Source: Bacteroides intestinalis
GTDB lineage: Bacteria; Bacteroidota; Bacteroidia; Bacteroidales; Bacteroidaceae
DNA: 64,000 nt
Direction of reading: 5' to 3'
Assembly (NCBI RefSeq): GCF_902364365.1
Contig: NZ_CABJDN010000012.1
Coordinates: 62,001 to 126,000, forward strand
A program made the translations under genes and the position numbers. Shown one piece after another: positions 32,399-40,398 of the stretch. The notes under the pieces were generated by a model, which was given only the letters and a program-made list of their open reading frames with translations, did no database searches and was not told the origin of the DNA. Positions within the stretch are counted from its first letter, which is position 1. Every line of letters starts with the position of its first letter.

Positions 32399-33454
32399 CT
32401 AATCAACATCTTCCTGCTCATAGGGCAGGAGTTCATAAACATCATCAAAATAGCTGGTTCCCGAAGCCCCCGTCAACACAAAGCCACGCTTGCCCGTAGA
32501 GAAAGATACAGCATAGGCACGCGACGAACCTCCTGAACTTACATTGTGCACATTCGTAAGCGGCGTATAATCATCATCGGAGTCACCATACCACAAATCC
32601 TCATCAGGATCATACACCCAATAATCACTGGTCACGCCACTACGGGTTCCGGTAGCAATATACCCTCTTCCATCTATCACGAAAGATACAGTACCTAAGC
32701 GCGCTATAGCATAATCATCATCATAATCTTCATCGCTATTAGTATTGGCAATGTCACGCAACTGAGTCCAGTTGTCACCATCAAATTTCCATAAATCATC
32801 AACCAGCGTGTTATTGTTCTGTCCACAGCAGACATAAGCCACATCATCTATAACGAAAGCCGTACCATACCAACGCTTGTATCCCCCGAATCCATTTACA
32901 ATTTCCCATTGTTTTCCGGCAGCGGCATTAGGATTAAAGCGATAGAAATCTTTCAGATAATTATCATTGAACCCCGTACCCACATAACCGTACCCTCCGA
33001 TTGAGAAAGCCAATGCACCGAGACGTACACCACCGCCAAAGTCATCCCTCTGCGTCCAGGTATTCGTAGCGGGATCATACTCCCAGGTATCTGCCAGATA
33101 TGTGGGCTCGGTCTTCTGAATACCGGTAGTAATGTATCCTTTGTCATTCAAGGCAAACGAAGCCGCACTATGGCGTCCCGCTGCCGCATCGGGCATATCG
33201 GCACATTGTGTCCAATAATCTCCATCCATATTGTATTCCCAAAGGTCTTTCAGATATGTCTTATTCGACCCACGATAGCCACAACACAGATAACCTTTAT
33301 TTCCAATGGTGAAACTGCTGGCCTGTCCCCGCGCTACACCGTCCAAGTCCGATCTTCTCATCCATACACCCTGTGTGTATTCATCGTCGTCCGTACAACT
33401 GCCAGCCAGGCATCCAACCGCCAACAGTATCATTCCAAATAATAGTCGATTCAT
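32399..33454 (-). CDS. Kelch-repeat beta-propeller lipoprotein
   Basis: A 351-residue lipoprotein (MNRLLFGMILLAVGCLAGSC, lipobox AGSC). At least five Kelch-type blades are visible, each with a glycine pair, then DxWEYxxxxNxWxQ: KDLWEYNMDGDYWTQ, ADTWEYDPATNTWTQ, KDFYRFNPNAAAGKQWEIV, DDLWKFDGDNWTQL and SDYWVYDPDEDLWYG. No copper-radical or other active-site residues of galactose oxidase can be recognised, so a binding or scaffolding role is more likely than catalysis. A promoter box (TACTTTTG) lies at 33495-33502. It is followed closely by the DUF4907 gene. Confidence 0.85.
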   Translation of the reverse strand: MNRLLFGMILLAVGCLAGSCTDDDEYTQGVWMRRSDLDGVARGQASSFTIGNKGYLCCGYRGSNKTYLKDLWEYNMDGDYWTQCADMPDAAAGRHSAASFALNDKGYITTGIQKTEPTYLADTWEYDPATNTWTQRDDFGGGVRLGALAFSIGGYGYVGTGFNDNYLKDFYRFNPNAAAGKQWEIVNGFGGYKRWYGTAFVIDDVAYVCCGQNNNTLVDDLWKFDGDNWTQLRDIANTNSDEDYDDDYAIARLGTVSFVIDGRGYIATGTRSGVTSDYWVYDPDEDLWYGDSDDDYTPLTNVHNVSSGGSSRAYAVSFSTGKRGFVLTGASGTSYFDDVYELLPYEQEDVD

Positions 33455-33494
33455 TTTTCTCAGAACTTATTTTGATTTACTATATTTTTGGTAG

Positions 33495-33502
33495 CAAAAG
33501 TA
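33495..33502 (-). promoter_or_regulatory. -7 promoter box of the Kelch gene
   Basis: Reverse strand TACTTTTG, 41 bases ahead of the ATG at 33454. Confidence 0.5.
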
Positions 33503-33652
33503 GGCTACAGGTACTTCATCAACAAATATAACCGACAAACGGCATTAAATTTCCGGTAAATACCTTTACCGATAAAACCTGCCCGATAGCCGATTTTAAT
33601 AGGAAGATATAGAAGTTTCATTTTCCTTTGCGACGAAATATTATGAGTTACA

Positions 33653-34969
33653 ATGAAAAAGTTATTGTATAGTCTGATTATAATGATCGCCGCCATCTGT
33701 GCTTGCCAGGATGAAAATTCAGAATTAGGACAAAGTCTGGTGAGTAGTTCTTTCTATAATGTATATGTAGATACTTGTACGGTGGACATCAGTACCATTC
33801 TTATGGACTCCATAGAGACCAGGGGAGACAGTATTTGTCAGCTGGGACACTATAAGGATGCCTCATGGGGTGAAGTCTCCGCCGCTTACTATGCCGAATA
33901 CTCTAAAAACAGCTTTACCCCCAACGAGGATTATAGTTACAGCTTCGACTCGTTAGTACTGAGGATGACACCTTCCGGCAACTTCTGGGGCGATACCTTA
34001 ACACAGCAACGAATATCTGTTTACCGACTAAAACAAGCCATCTATCTGGACGATGACGAAGATTTATACAACAGTACTATCCTGCCTACCGAAAGTATGC
34101 CTTTGTTCACTTTCACTTTCACTCCGAGCCCCGGACGAAAGAAGGAGTTAGAAATACGCCTGCCCGATGAACTGGGGAAAGAGTTACTGAATGACCTCGT
34201 AGCAGAAGAAGACTATTTCGACAGCCAGGATAAGTTCAAAGAAAAGTTCCCCGGACTGGCACTCATAGCCGAAAACAACGGAGAATGCGTCACCGGATTT
34301 ATAGTGAATGATTCATCCATGGCCATCACCCTGCACTATAAGGAAGTGGCTAGTCAACATACGGAAAAAGAGCTGACCTTCAGTGTAAACACTGATTATG
34401 CCTACACCAGTATCCGCCACGATCGCACCAGTACCCCTCTCGCTACCATGGAAAGCGGAATAGAGAACCTTATTCACTCCGGCAGCTTGGGCAGACGGGC
34501 ATATATGCAGGGATTGACGGGATTCTATAATCAGATAGAATTCCCCCATCTGAACAATTTGCAGGATGCAGGAGAAATTGTTTCCATAGAAAGCGCCACA
34601 CTCTACCTCTATCCGCTGTCCGGAAGTTATAACAAGCTAAACCAACTACCGAAAGATATACGCCTTTACATCACAGATGAAAACAATGTATTGGAAGATT
34701 ATGTATACGGCAGTGATGGTGTTACGGTACAGACCGGAAACCTGACAGTGGACGATATGTTAGGGCGGGATACTTATTATTCCTTTGACGTAACCGAATT
34801 TATCCGCAACAACTTCGGTACGTGGGGCATAAAACGGCAGAAGCTACTCCTGAGTCTACCAGAGAATGAAATGACAATGACTTTCAATCAAATAATCTTC
34901 ACCAACGACCCCGACCAGGAGAGACAATGTAAATTAGATATCAGATTTAAAATATACAACGAAAAATGA
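33653..34969 (+). CDS. DUF4270 family lipoprotein
   Basis: A 438-residue lipoprotein (MKKLLYSLIIMIAAICACQ, lipobox AICAC). It is typical of DUF4270: ELGQSLVSSSFYNVYVDTCTVDISTILMDSI, then GDSICQLGHYKDASWGEVSAAYYAEY and SYSFDSLVLRM, and near the end VDDMLGRDTYYSFDVTEFIRNNF. These proteins are predicted beta-rich outer-membrane lipoproteins of unknown function, widespread in Bacteroidota. The stop overlaps the start of the barrel-protein gene (ATGA), so the two are translationally coupled. It is divergent from the Kelch/DUF4907 pair. Confidence 0.85.
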   Translation: MKKLLYSLIIMIAAICACQDENSELGQSLVSSSFYNVYVDTCTVDISTILMDSIETRGDSICQLGHYKDASWGEVSAAYYAEYSKNSFTPNEDYSYSFDSLVLRMTPSGNFWGDTLTQQRISVYRLKQAIYLDDDEDLYNSTILPTESMPLFTFTFTPSPGRKKELEIRLPDELGKELLNDLVAEEDYFDSQDKFKEKFPGLALIAENNGECVTGFIVNDSSMAITLHYKEVASQHTEKELTFSVNTDYAYTSIRHDRTSTPLATMESGIENLIHSGSLGRRAYMQGLTGFYNQIEFPHLNNLQDAGEIVSIESATLYLYPLSGSYNKLNQLPKDIRLYITDENNVLEDYVYGSDGVTVQTGNLTVDDMLGRDTYYSFDVTEFIRNNFGTWGIKRQKLLLSLPENEMTMTFNQIIFTNDPDQERQCKLDIRFKIYNEK

Positions 34970-36173
34970 AACATTACCACCGGATTCCCCTTATGCTGTG
35001 CAGCTTCTGTGCAGCAAGCCTCTCTGTCGTAGCCCAAAACAACACCAACCTGCCCACTTCCATGTATGGAGTGGGTGAACTGAGTACCAGTGACGGTGGA
35101 CGTTATGCCGGAATGGGCAATATAGGTATTGCTCTGAACAGAACCGGATTCCAAAATACTCTGAACCCGGCAGCCATCACCCGAATGGATAGTACCTGTT
35201 TCATATTCGATGTCGGTGCATCGGTTTCATCTGCCCGTTATTCCTTTCAGAATGATCACAGCTCCAGCTTTATGGGCAATCCCAACCGCTTCAGCATAGG
35301 GTGCCGCATCTTGCCACGCTGGTATGCCATGATAGGCGCTGCGCCCTATAGCAGCGTAGGCTACATGATTCAGACCGAAGAAGAAGTGGAAGGTATGCCC
35401 GGAAGTTATACCTATTCCTTATTTGAAGGATCGGGAGGATTATACCGTTGTTATCTTACTAATGCCTTTGCATTGACCAAACGCCTGTCCGTTGGCGTAA
35501 ATCTGGGTATCATACTGGGAACGGTAACCCAAAGCGAAACGCAAGAAAGTGCCATTGTGGAATACGAATCTTCCAAGCGTGCCTTTTATGCAGACTTCGG
35601 AATACATTATGAATTCAATACCACCGGCAGTCAGAAGTGGGCGGCAGGACTTGTGTTTGCCCCCTCCAGGTCAACCACGAAAACAATCTGACTTATAGCA
35701 ATTCTTCCACCAGTGAAGGTGTCGATAAGAGTTATCATAGCCGGACGCAATATTTACCGATGCACATCGGCACCGGAATATCAATGACTACCGAACGTTG
35801 GGTGGCTACCGCCGATTATAATTATCTGGATTGGAGCCGTAATACCTCATCTTACACTTCCATAAAATACGAAAACCAGCACAAGTTGAACATCGGGGGA
35901 ACCTATATTACCAATCCACGCCTCCCCCGCTCCACTGAATTAATGGGTGGAATAGGTTTAAGTAATTCGTATATAAATCTGCGGGGTGGAAAGATGCAAT
36001 ATCTGGAAGTGAGTGCAGGAGCAAGTTTTCCTATCCGGTACTCCTATCTTTCATTGGGTGCCACCTGGCGGAAACAGATCAACTCACGCAGTAGTCTGAT
36101 GCAGGAAAGCCGATTTAGCGTAAATTTGAATATTACGTTTGGAGAAAGAATATCACGGTCAAAATTGAGGTAA
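34966..36173 (+). pseudogene. Outer-membrane beta-barrel protein gene with a single frameshift
   Basis: The first frame (34966-35691) encodes a signal peptide and LPTSMYGVGELSTSDGGRYAGMGNIGIALN, then barrel strands to KWAAGLVFAPS. Near 35660-35670, just after a run of five C residues, the protein continues in another frame as VNHENNLTYSNSSTSEG through to a normal C-terminus (ESRFSVNLNITFGERISRSKLR) at 36173. Loss of one base explains it. The intact protein would be about 403 residues, a barrel whose N-terminal region recalls FadL/PorV-like proteins. It is coupled to DUF4270. Either a recent mutation or an assembly error at the C-run is possible. Confidence 0.8.
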
Positions 36174-36260
36174 GGGAATAATATTCTTCTGACGGGTTAT
36201 GAACTAAGAAACAGGATAGCGGTGTATATTATTTACAAATGATATATATTCCTAAAATAA

Positions 36261-36348
36261 TCGTATACTGAACCTAATTCAGTCGTATAGTGAATGCCAT
36301 TCAGTCGTATACTTAATAGGGTTCAGTCGTATACTGAATAGGGCATGG
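36261..36348. repeat. Four tandem 22-bp repeats with a palindromic junction
   Basis: Units at 36261-36282, 36283-36304, 36305-36326 and 36327-36348 each begin TCGTATA and (except the last) end TTCAG. Each junction makes an imperfect palindrome, TTCAGTCGTATACTGAA being the best. The period is exactly 22. The remainder of the 353-base gap 36174-36526 shows nothing else. The array lies between two convergent genes, 180 bases beyond the 3' end of a LytTR regulator gene; LytTR proteins are known to bind direct repeats at about this spacing. Confidence 0.8.
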
Positions 36349-36526
36349 TTTAACAATGCTGATAATCAGAAAGTTACAAAAGCCCACATTGCTATTGATA
36401 AATTCTGACAAATCCCTGCGATATATAGCGCAGCTACTTTATCTCCCTATCACTTTACCACCTTATCACTCTTTTATTCCTTTCTGTATCATATGAGTCA
36501 ATTTCGGCAACGAACATTGAAACAGG

Positions 36527-37300
36527 CTAAAGGACAGAATAGTCAGAAATATAGTTTTTCAACTTCTTCCGGTACACCTCTCCGATAGGGATACTTCTTT
36601 TATCCAGAGCAATTTTACTGCTCTCTATGATACGTATGCAATCTTTACGAATAATAAACGAGCGGTGCACACGTATAAATTCATCAGAAGGTAATCTCTC
36701 CTCCATATATTTCATTGTACACAGGCTCAGTACAGGCTTTGGTTCATCTTTACTATAAATCTTCACGTAATCGCCCAACCCTTCGATATAAGATATTCTG
36801 GATATATCCAGACGGAAAATGCGATTGTCGGACTTCACATAAATCACTTTAGGCATTTCGGACTGTGATGTATCGGCCTGAGACTTTTCGGGAACGACAG
36901 TAAACGACATCCCTGTTTCACCTTTCAGGCTGAACCAGCGCGAAGCCTTATTCACCGCTTCAAAAAAGACAGGAAAATTGATTTCAGATATCAGATAATC
37001 CAATGCATCCAAGCGGAAGCACTCGGCGGCATACCGGGGGGTATCTGCAATAAAAATGACACGGGTGGACGGAGAAAGCAGTTTACTGAATTCCATTCCG
37101 TTGATTCCTTCCATTTCTTCCTGCCCGATTCCTACAAAGTAAAGGTGTACCTTGTTGTCATAATAACCCTTCAATGCCTCAATGGGATTACTGTACTTTC
37201 CACACAAAGAAAGAAAGGGTATTTTGGCTATGAACACTTCCAGTTGTTCACTCACCTGTCTGTCGGCATGCAAAATAGCACAAGTCAAATTCATCATCAT
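36527..37300 (-). CDS. LytTR-type response regulator with degenerate receiver
   Basis: A 257-residue protein. Receiver-like domain about 4-120, LytTR DNA-binding domain about 150-255 (IYVKSDNRIFRLDISRISYIEGLGDYVKIYS, then MKYMEERLPSDEFIRVHRSFIIRKDCI). The receiver has lost its chemistry: the phosphoacceptor position reads FVGIG (Gly57 where FLDIQ is usual), the switch Thr is Ala in IFIADTPRYA, and the conserved Lys after DYL is missing (DYLISEI). It therefore probably works without phosphorylation or is controlled by another input. No histidine kinase gene is adjacent. It is probably cotranscribed with the PH-like gene upstream (gap 63 bases). Confidence 0.88.
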   Translation of the reverse strand: MMMNLTCAILHADRQVSEQLEVFIAKIPFLSLCGKYSNPIEALKGYYDNKVHLYFVGIGQEEMEGINGMEFSKLLSPSTRVIFIADTPRYAAECFRLDALDYLISEINFPVFFEAVNKASRWFSLKGETGMSFTVVPEKSQADTSQSEMPKVIYVKSDNRIFRLDISRISYIEGLGDYVKIYSKDEPKPVLSLCTMKYMEERLPSDEFIRVHRSFIIRKDCIRIIESSKIALDKRSIPIGEVYRKKLKNYISDYSVL

Positions 37301-37363
37301 TTCTCTTATTTTTAGAAATTAGACGAACGACTTTCCGGAAGACTGCAAAAAGGAAATCGAGAA

Positions 37364-37774
37364 TTAATATTTCTTCACTTCACTTAAACGGTTAGTAAGA
37401 GTTTTTATGAACAAATCTTCCTTCACCGGAAGCAACACAGCACATTTTTCTTTCGTCCCGTACTTCACCAGCACATAGCGCATCACGGCGAAACGTCCTA
37501 TTTTCATGGAAGAGGCACGCTCTACAGAAATAATGTCCTTCAGGAGTATTTCCTTTGAACGTGAAAAACGACCATAAAAGAGGATAAGCTTGTCATCCGT
37601 CGTCAGTGTATAGGTGGTATGAATAAGACGCTCAATAGCAATAATGAGCAGAAGCATAAAAAGAATAGTCATAATGGCATGTTTCATCCACATTTCATGA
37701 ATGGTAATAGCCGTTGTTATCAGCAAAAATAGATATTGCCCCGCAGCAATGCGGGCATGAAAGATACGATTCAT
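37364..37774 (-). CDS. Two-helix membrane protein with bacterial PH-like domain
   Basis: A 136-residue protein of the same plan as the one at 29889-30308. Two hydrophobic helices (about 12-50: YLFLLITTAITIHEMW and AIMTILFMLLLIIAI) precede a bPH_4-like soluble domain (YTLTTDDKLILFYGRFSRSKEILLKDIISVERAS, then AVLLPVKEDLFIKTLTNRLSEV). Function is unknown. It lies on the same strand as the LytTR gene downstream and the small helix-turn-helix gene upstream. Confidence 0.75.
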   Translation of the reverse strand: MNRIFHARIAAGQYLFLLITTAITIHEMWMKHAIMTILFMLLLIIAIERLIHTTYTLTTDDKLILFYGRFSRSKEILLKDIISVERASSMKIGRFAVMRYVLVKYGTKEKCAVLLPVKEDLFIKTLTNRLSEVKKY

Positions 37775-37824
37775 TGACTCTGATTTTTGCTGCTAAGATA
37801 GGTATTTTTACGAAACGAAGTGAG

Positions 37825-38202
37825 TTATTCTTCCAATATCTCCCTTAGTTTGTCACCTAACAGCTTTACTTCCTCCAGTCTCATTTTCCAACATACCGAT
37901 TTACGGAACATATATACCTGCTCGGCAGGCAGGCAAAACAAGTTCTCTATTTCTTCTACAGACTGTCCAAGGGAGACCAACATACAAAGCAGTTCCTCAT
38001 CTTTCGTAACACCGGGAACCAGTTCCTGTACTTTCCCTATAAAGTCCGGATAATGGAAAATAAAAATTTCACGGAAAACAGCACCACGCGCTCCGCAAAG
38101 CATATCTTTCGAAGCATAAGGCGAGTCTTCGGAAATCATTTCTATCAAAGCCCTACTGATCTCTTTCATACACAATCGGGATATTTTTTCCACTTTATTC
38201 AT
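37825..38202 (-). CDS. Stand-alone DNA-binding-like domain related to the tail of the divergent TPR regulator
   Basis: A 125-residue soluble protein without signal peptide. The stretch FREIFIFHYPDFIGKVQELVPGVTKDEELLCMLVSLGQSVEEIE aligns with the C-terminal domain of the divergently encoded protein at 38402-40321 (FRQSFAAIYPFYLPKLREYYPQLTRNEELLAMLICMNQSTDEIA), with the shared pattern FR..F...YP....K..E..P..T..EELL.ML....QS..EI. In the larger protein this part precedes a LuxR/sigma-4-like recognition helix (INRNSVNVIRSRMRKN); the equivalent here is LPAEQVYMFRKSVCWKM. It is probably a transcriptional regulator or a modulator of its neighbour. Confidence 0.7.
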   Translation of the reverse strand: MNKVEKISRLCMKEISRALIEMISEDSPYASKDMLCGARGAVFREIFIFHYPDFIGKVQELVPGVTKDEELLCMLVSLGQSVEEIENLFCLPAEQVYMFRKSVCWKMRLEEVKLLGDKLREILEE

Positions 38203-38367
38203 TGTCGGTTAGTTTTCTATTAAGCTACAAATTTGCAGAAACTATAAGATTAAACCATAAATAGCCAATATACAATCCAATATACAAAAATGTATCTTCC
38301 TCATTATCAATTACAAATAAAAGCCATAAAATATAGATATCATTTCTTTTTTTTCCAAATGGAATTG

Positions 38368-38375
38368 TATCTTTG
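38368..38375 (+). promoter_or_regulatory. -7 promoter box of the TPR regulator gene
   Basis: TATCTTTG, 27 bases before the ATG at 38402. Confidence 0.65.
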
Positions 38376-38401
38376 CCCAAACAAAGTAAGTTTTTAGAAT
38401 C

Positions 38402-40321
38402 ATGAATATAGGAAAACCACTACTCTTGCTCTTACTATTTGTAGGAGCCTGTACTACTGATTCACATTCTCCAAACACAGAAGATGTCGGACAGTGGCAA
38501 CAAACTGCAGAAAAACTCACCACATTACTAAAAGAGGAAAAGTTCCGGGAAACCGAAAATATGACTAAAATAAAGTTAGCGGAATTACTGGAAAATATAA
38601 ATAATACAGAAGAGAATGATACACTGATTAAGTATGCCCGGGAAATACTTACCATTTCTTACTACAACTACTTAAAAAGCAAGCAAATTCGTTCCGGCAT
38701 GGAATATATGGATAGTCTCAGCCAGATTCCATTCATACAAGAGAACTGCAAACATGAACTGTTATCTGCCCGGGCAAGTCTGCACCAGATGCATGGAGAC
38801 AATGAACAAGCCATCGGGTTGGCCAATGAATACCTGCAACTACCCGACTATGAAGATGCCAACCGTTTTATCCCACAAGCTGAAATGATCAGCGGAGTTT
38901 ATATCTATTCCGGAAACGACATCCCCCAAGCCATCCGAATATTGGAAAAAGCCATGAAAGCTTACCGACAAGGAGGAGAGTACCGGAATATGCTTCGCAT
39001 CATGTCACGACTCGGTATTTATTACCGCCTTATCGGGGAATATGAAAAGGCTATTGCCATCAATCAGGAAGCCATCAGCAGTTATACCGACAGCATACCG
39101 CCCCAAAATATCGTAATAGCCTATGGCGAACAAGCCAACCTTTATGCAGAACTGGGTATGTACGACCGCGCCCTGCAACTGAATGCGGAAGCTCAACATT
39201 ACTCGCTTCTGAAAGACAGTTTCGGGCTGGGTGACCTCTATCGCTACCGGGCATCCATATTCAGCCAGATGAAGAATAAGGACTCTATATTCTATTATTT
39301 AAACCAGGCTGAGAAGATATCAACTCTGCAAGGCAGTTTCAAAGGAGTATTTGTGAACAAAGTTACTACAGCAGAAGCCTATCTGGAGTATCCCGATTCT
39401 GTGCAGAAAGCACTAACGCTTGCATTAAGTATCTGCCCGGACAGTTCCCGCATGCCACAATGGGCCAAGTATGAGCTGGAACTTCACTTAGGACGGGCTT
39501 TATTGCAAACAGGAAAAGCTACACAAGGAATACCTCTGATAGAGAAAGCCGCACAAGGTTTTATAGGCATGGATATGAAATCCAGAGAACAAAAGGCCAA
39601 CGACATACTTATGGACTACTATCTGGACATGAATATGAAGGATGCATTCATCCGTTGCTATAAACGCAGCCAGACTTTTACGGATTCGCTGAATTCAGCT
39701 GAAAAGATGCGTGCTGTTGCTGCTGCCAATATCCGGTTTGATACTGAACGGAAAGAAAAAGAAAATACTTTGCTCTCGGCACAAGTGAAACTGCAAAAGC
39801 AACAGTTATTCTATAATATATGTATTTCTATCGCCCTGCTGTTAATACTTATCATCTCCGTTGCCTACTTCATAAGCAAACGAAAAGCCAATCGCTTACT
39901 TTTGGAAAAACATAAACAGGAAATAAAGAAATTAATCACCCGCCAACAAGAATTGAACCGCCGTAATGAGCAGTTGACCGAACAGATAGAGCAGGCAATG
40001 GCTACCAATAACCTGACTTCTATCCGTCAACTGACCGGTCAGAGCCTCCTCAGCAAAGAGGATGAAAATGACTTCAGACAATCGTTTGCAGCAATATACC
40101 CGTTCTATCTACCCAAATTACGGGAATATTATCCGCAACTTACCCGCAATGAAGAGTTGCTTGCCATGCTCATCTGCATGAACCAAAGTACGGATGAAAT
40201 AGCTCTGATTATGGGTATTAACCGTAACAGTGTCAACGTGATACGCTCGCGTATGCGAAAGAACATAGGACTTGCCAAAGAAGAGTCCCTGGATGAAGTT
40301 GTTAAACAGTTCTTATCATAA
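38402..40321 (+). CDS. TPR-containing membrane-anchored regulator with C-terminal HTH
   Basis: A 639-residue protein. The N-terminus is a lipoprotein-like signal (LLLLLLFVGACTT). About six or seven tetratricopeptide repeats span 110-400 (for example AIRILEKAMKAYRQGGEYRNMLRIMSRLGIYYRLIGEYEKAIAINQEAI). One membrane helix lies near 475-497 (FYNICISIALLLILIISVAYFI), followed by a coiled coil (KRKANRLLLEKHKQEIKKLITRQQELNRRNEQL) and a cytoplasmic DNA-binding-like domain (570-639). This is the common Bacteroides plan of a periplasmic TPR sensor joined to an intracellular HTH. The signal is unknown. It is divergent from the stand-alone domain gene at 37825-38202, which shares its output domain. Confidence 0.85.
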   Translation: MNIGKPLLLLLLFVGACTTDSHSPNTEDVGQWQQTAEKLTTLLKEEKFRETENMTKIKLAELLENINNTEENDTLIKYAREILTISYYNYLKSKQIRSGMEYMDSLSQIPFIQENCKHELLSARASLHQMHGDNEQAIGLANEYLQLPDYEDANRFIPQAEMISGVYIYSGNDIPQAIRILEKAMKAYRQGGEYRNMLRIMSRLGIYYRLIGEYEKAIAINQEAISSYTDSIPPQNIVIAYGEQANLYAELGMYDRALQLNAEAQHYSLLKDSFGLGDLYRYRASIFSQMKNKDSIFYYLNQAEKISTLQGSFKGVFVNKVTTAEAYLEYPDSVQKALTLALSICPDSSRMPQWAKYELELHLGRALLQTGKATQGIPLIEKAAQGFIGMDMKSREQKANDILMDYYLDMNMKDAFIRCYKRSQTFTDSLNSAEKMRAVAAANIRFDTERKEKENTLLSAQVKLQKQQLFYNICISIALLLILIISVAYFISKRKANRLLLEKHKQEIKKLITRQQELNRRNEQLTEQIEQAMATNNLTSIRQLTGQSLLSKEDENDFRQSFAAIYPFYLPKLREYYPQLTRNEELLAMLICMNQSTDEIALIMGINRNSVNVIRSRMRKNIGLAKEESLDEVVKQFLS

Positions 40322-40369
40322 TTTTGTGAATTAATATACGGGAAAAGTACAATGAAACTACTTATTTCG

Positions 40370-40377
40370 TAGCTTTG
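40370..40377 (+). promoter_or_regulatory. -7 promoter box of nadB
   Basis: TAGCTTTG, 22 bases before the ATG at 40399; it excludes the in-frame upstream ATG at 40375. Confidence 0.6.
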
Positions 40378-40398
40378 CAGTACTTAAACATACAAAAT

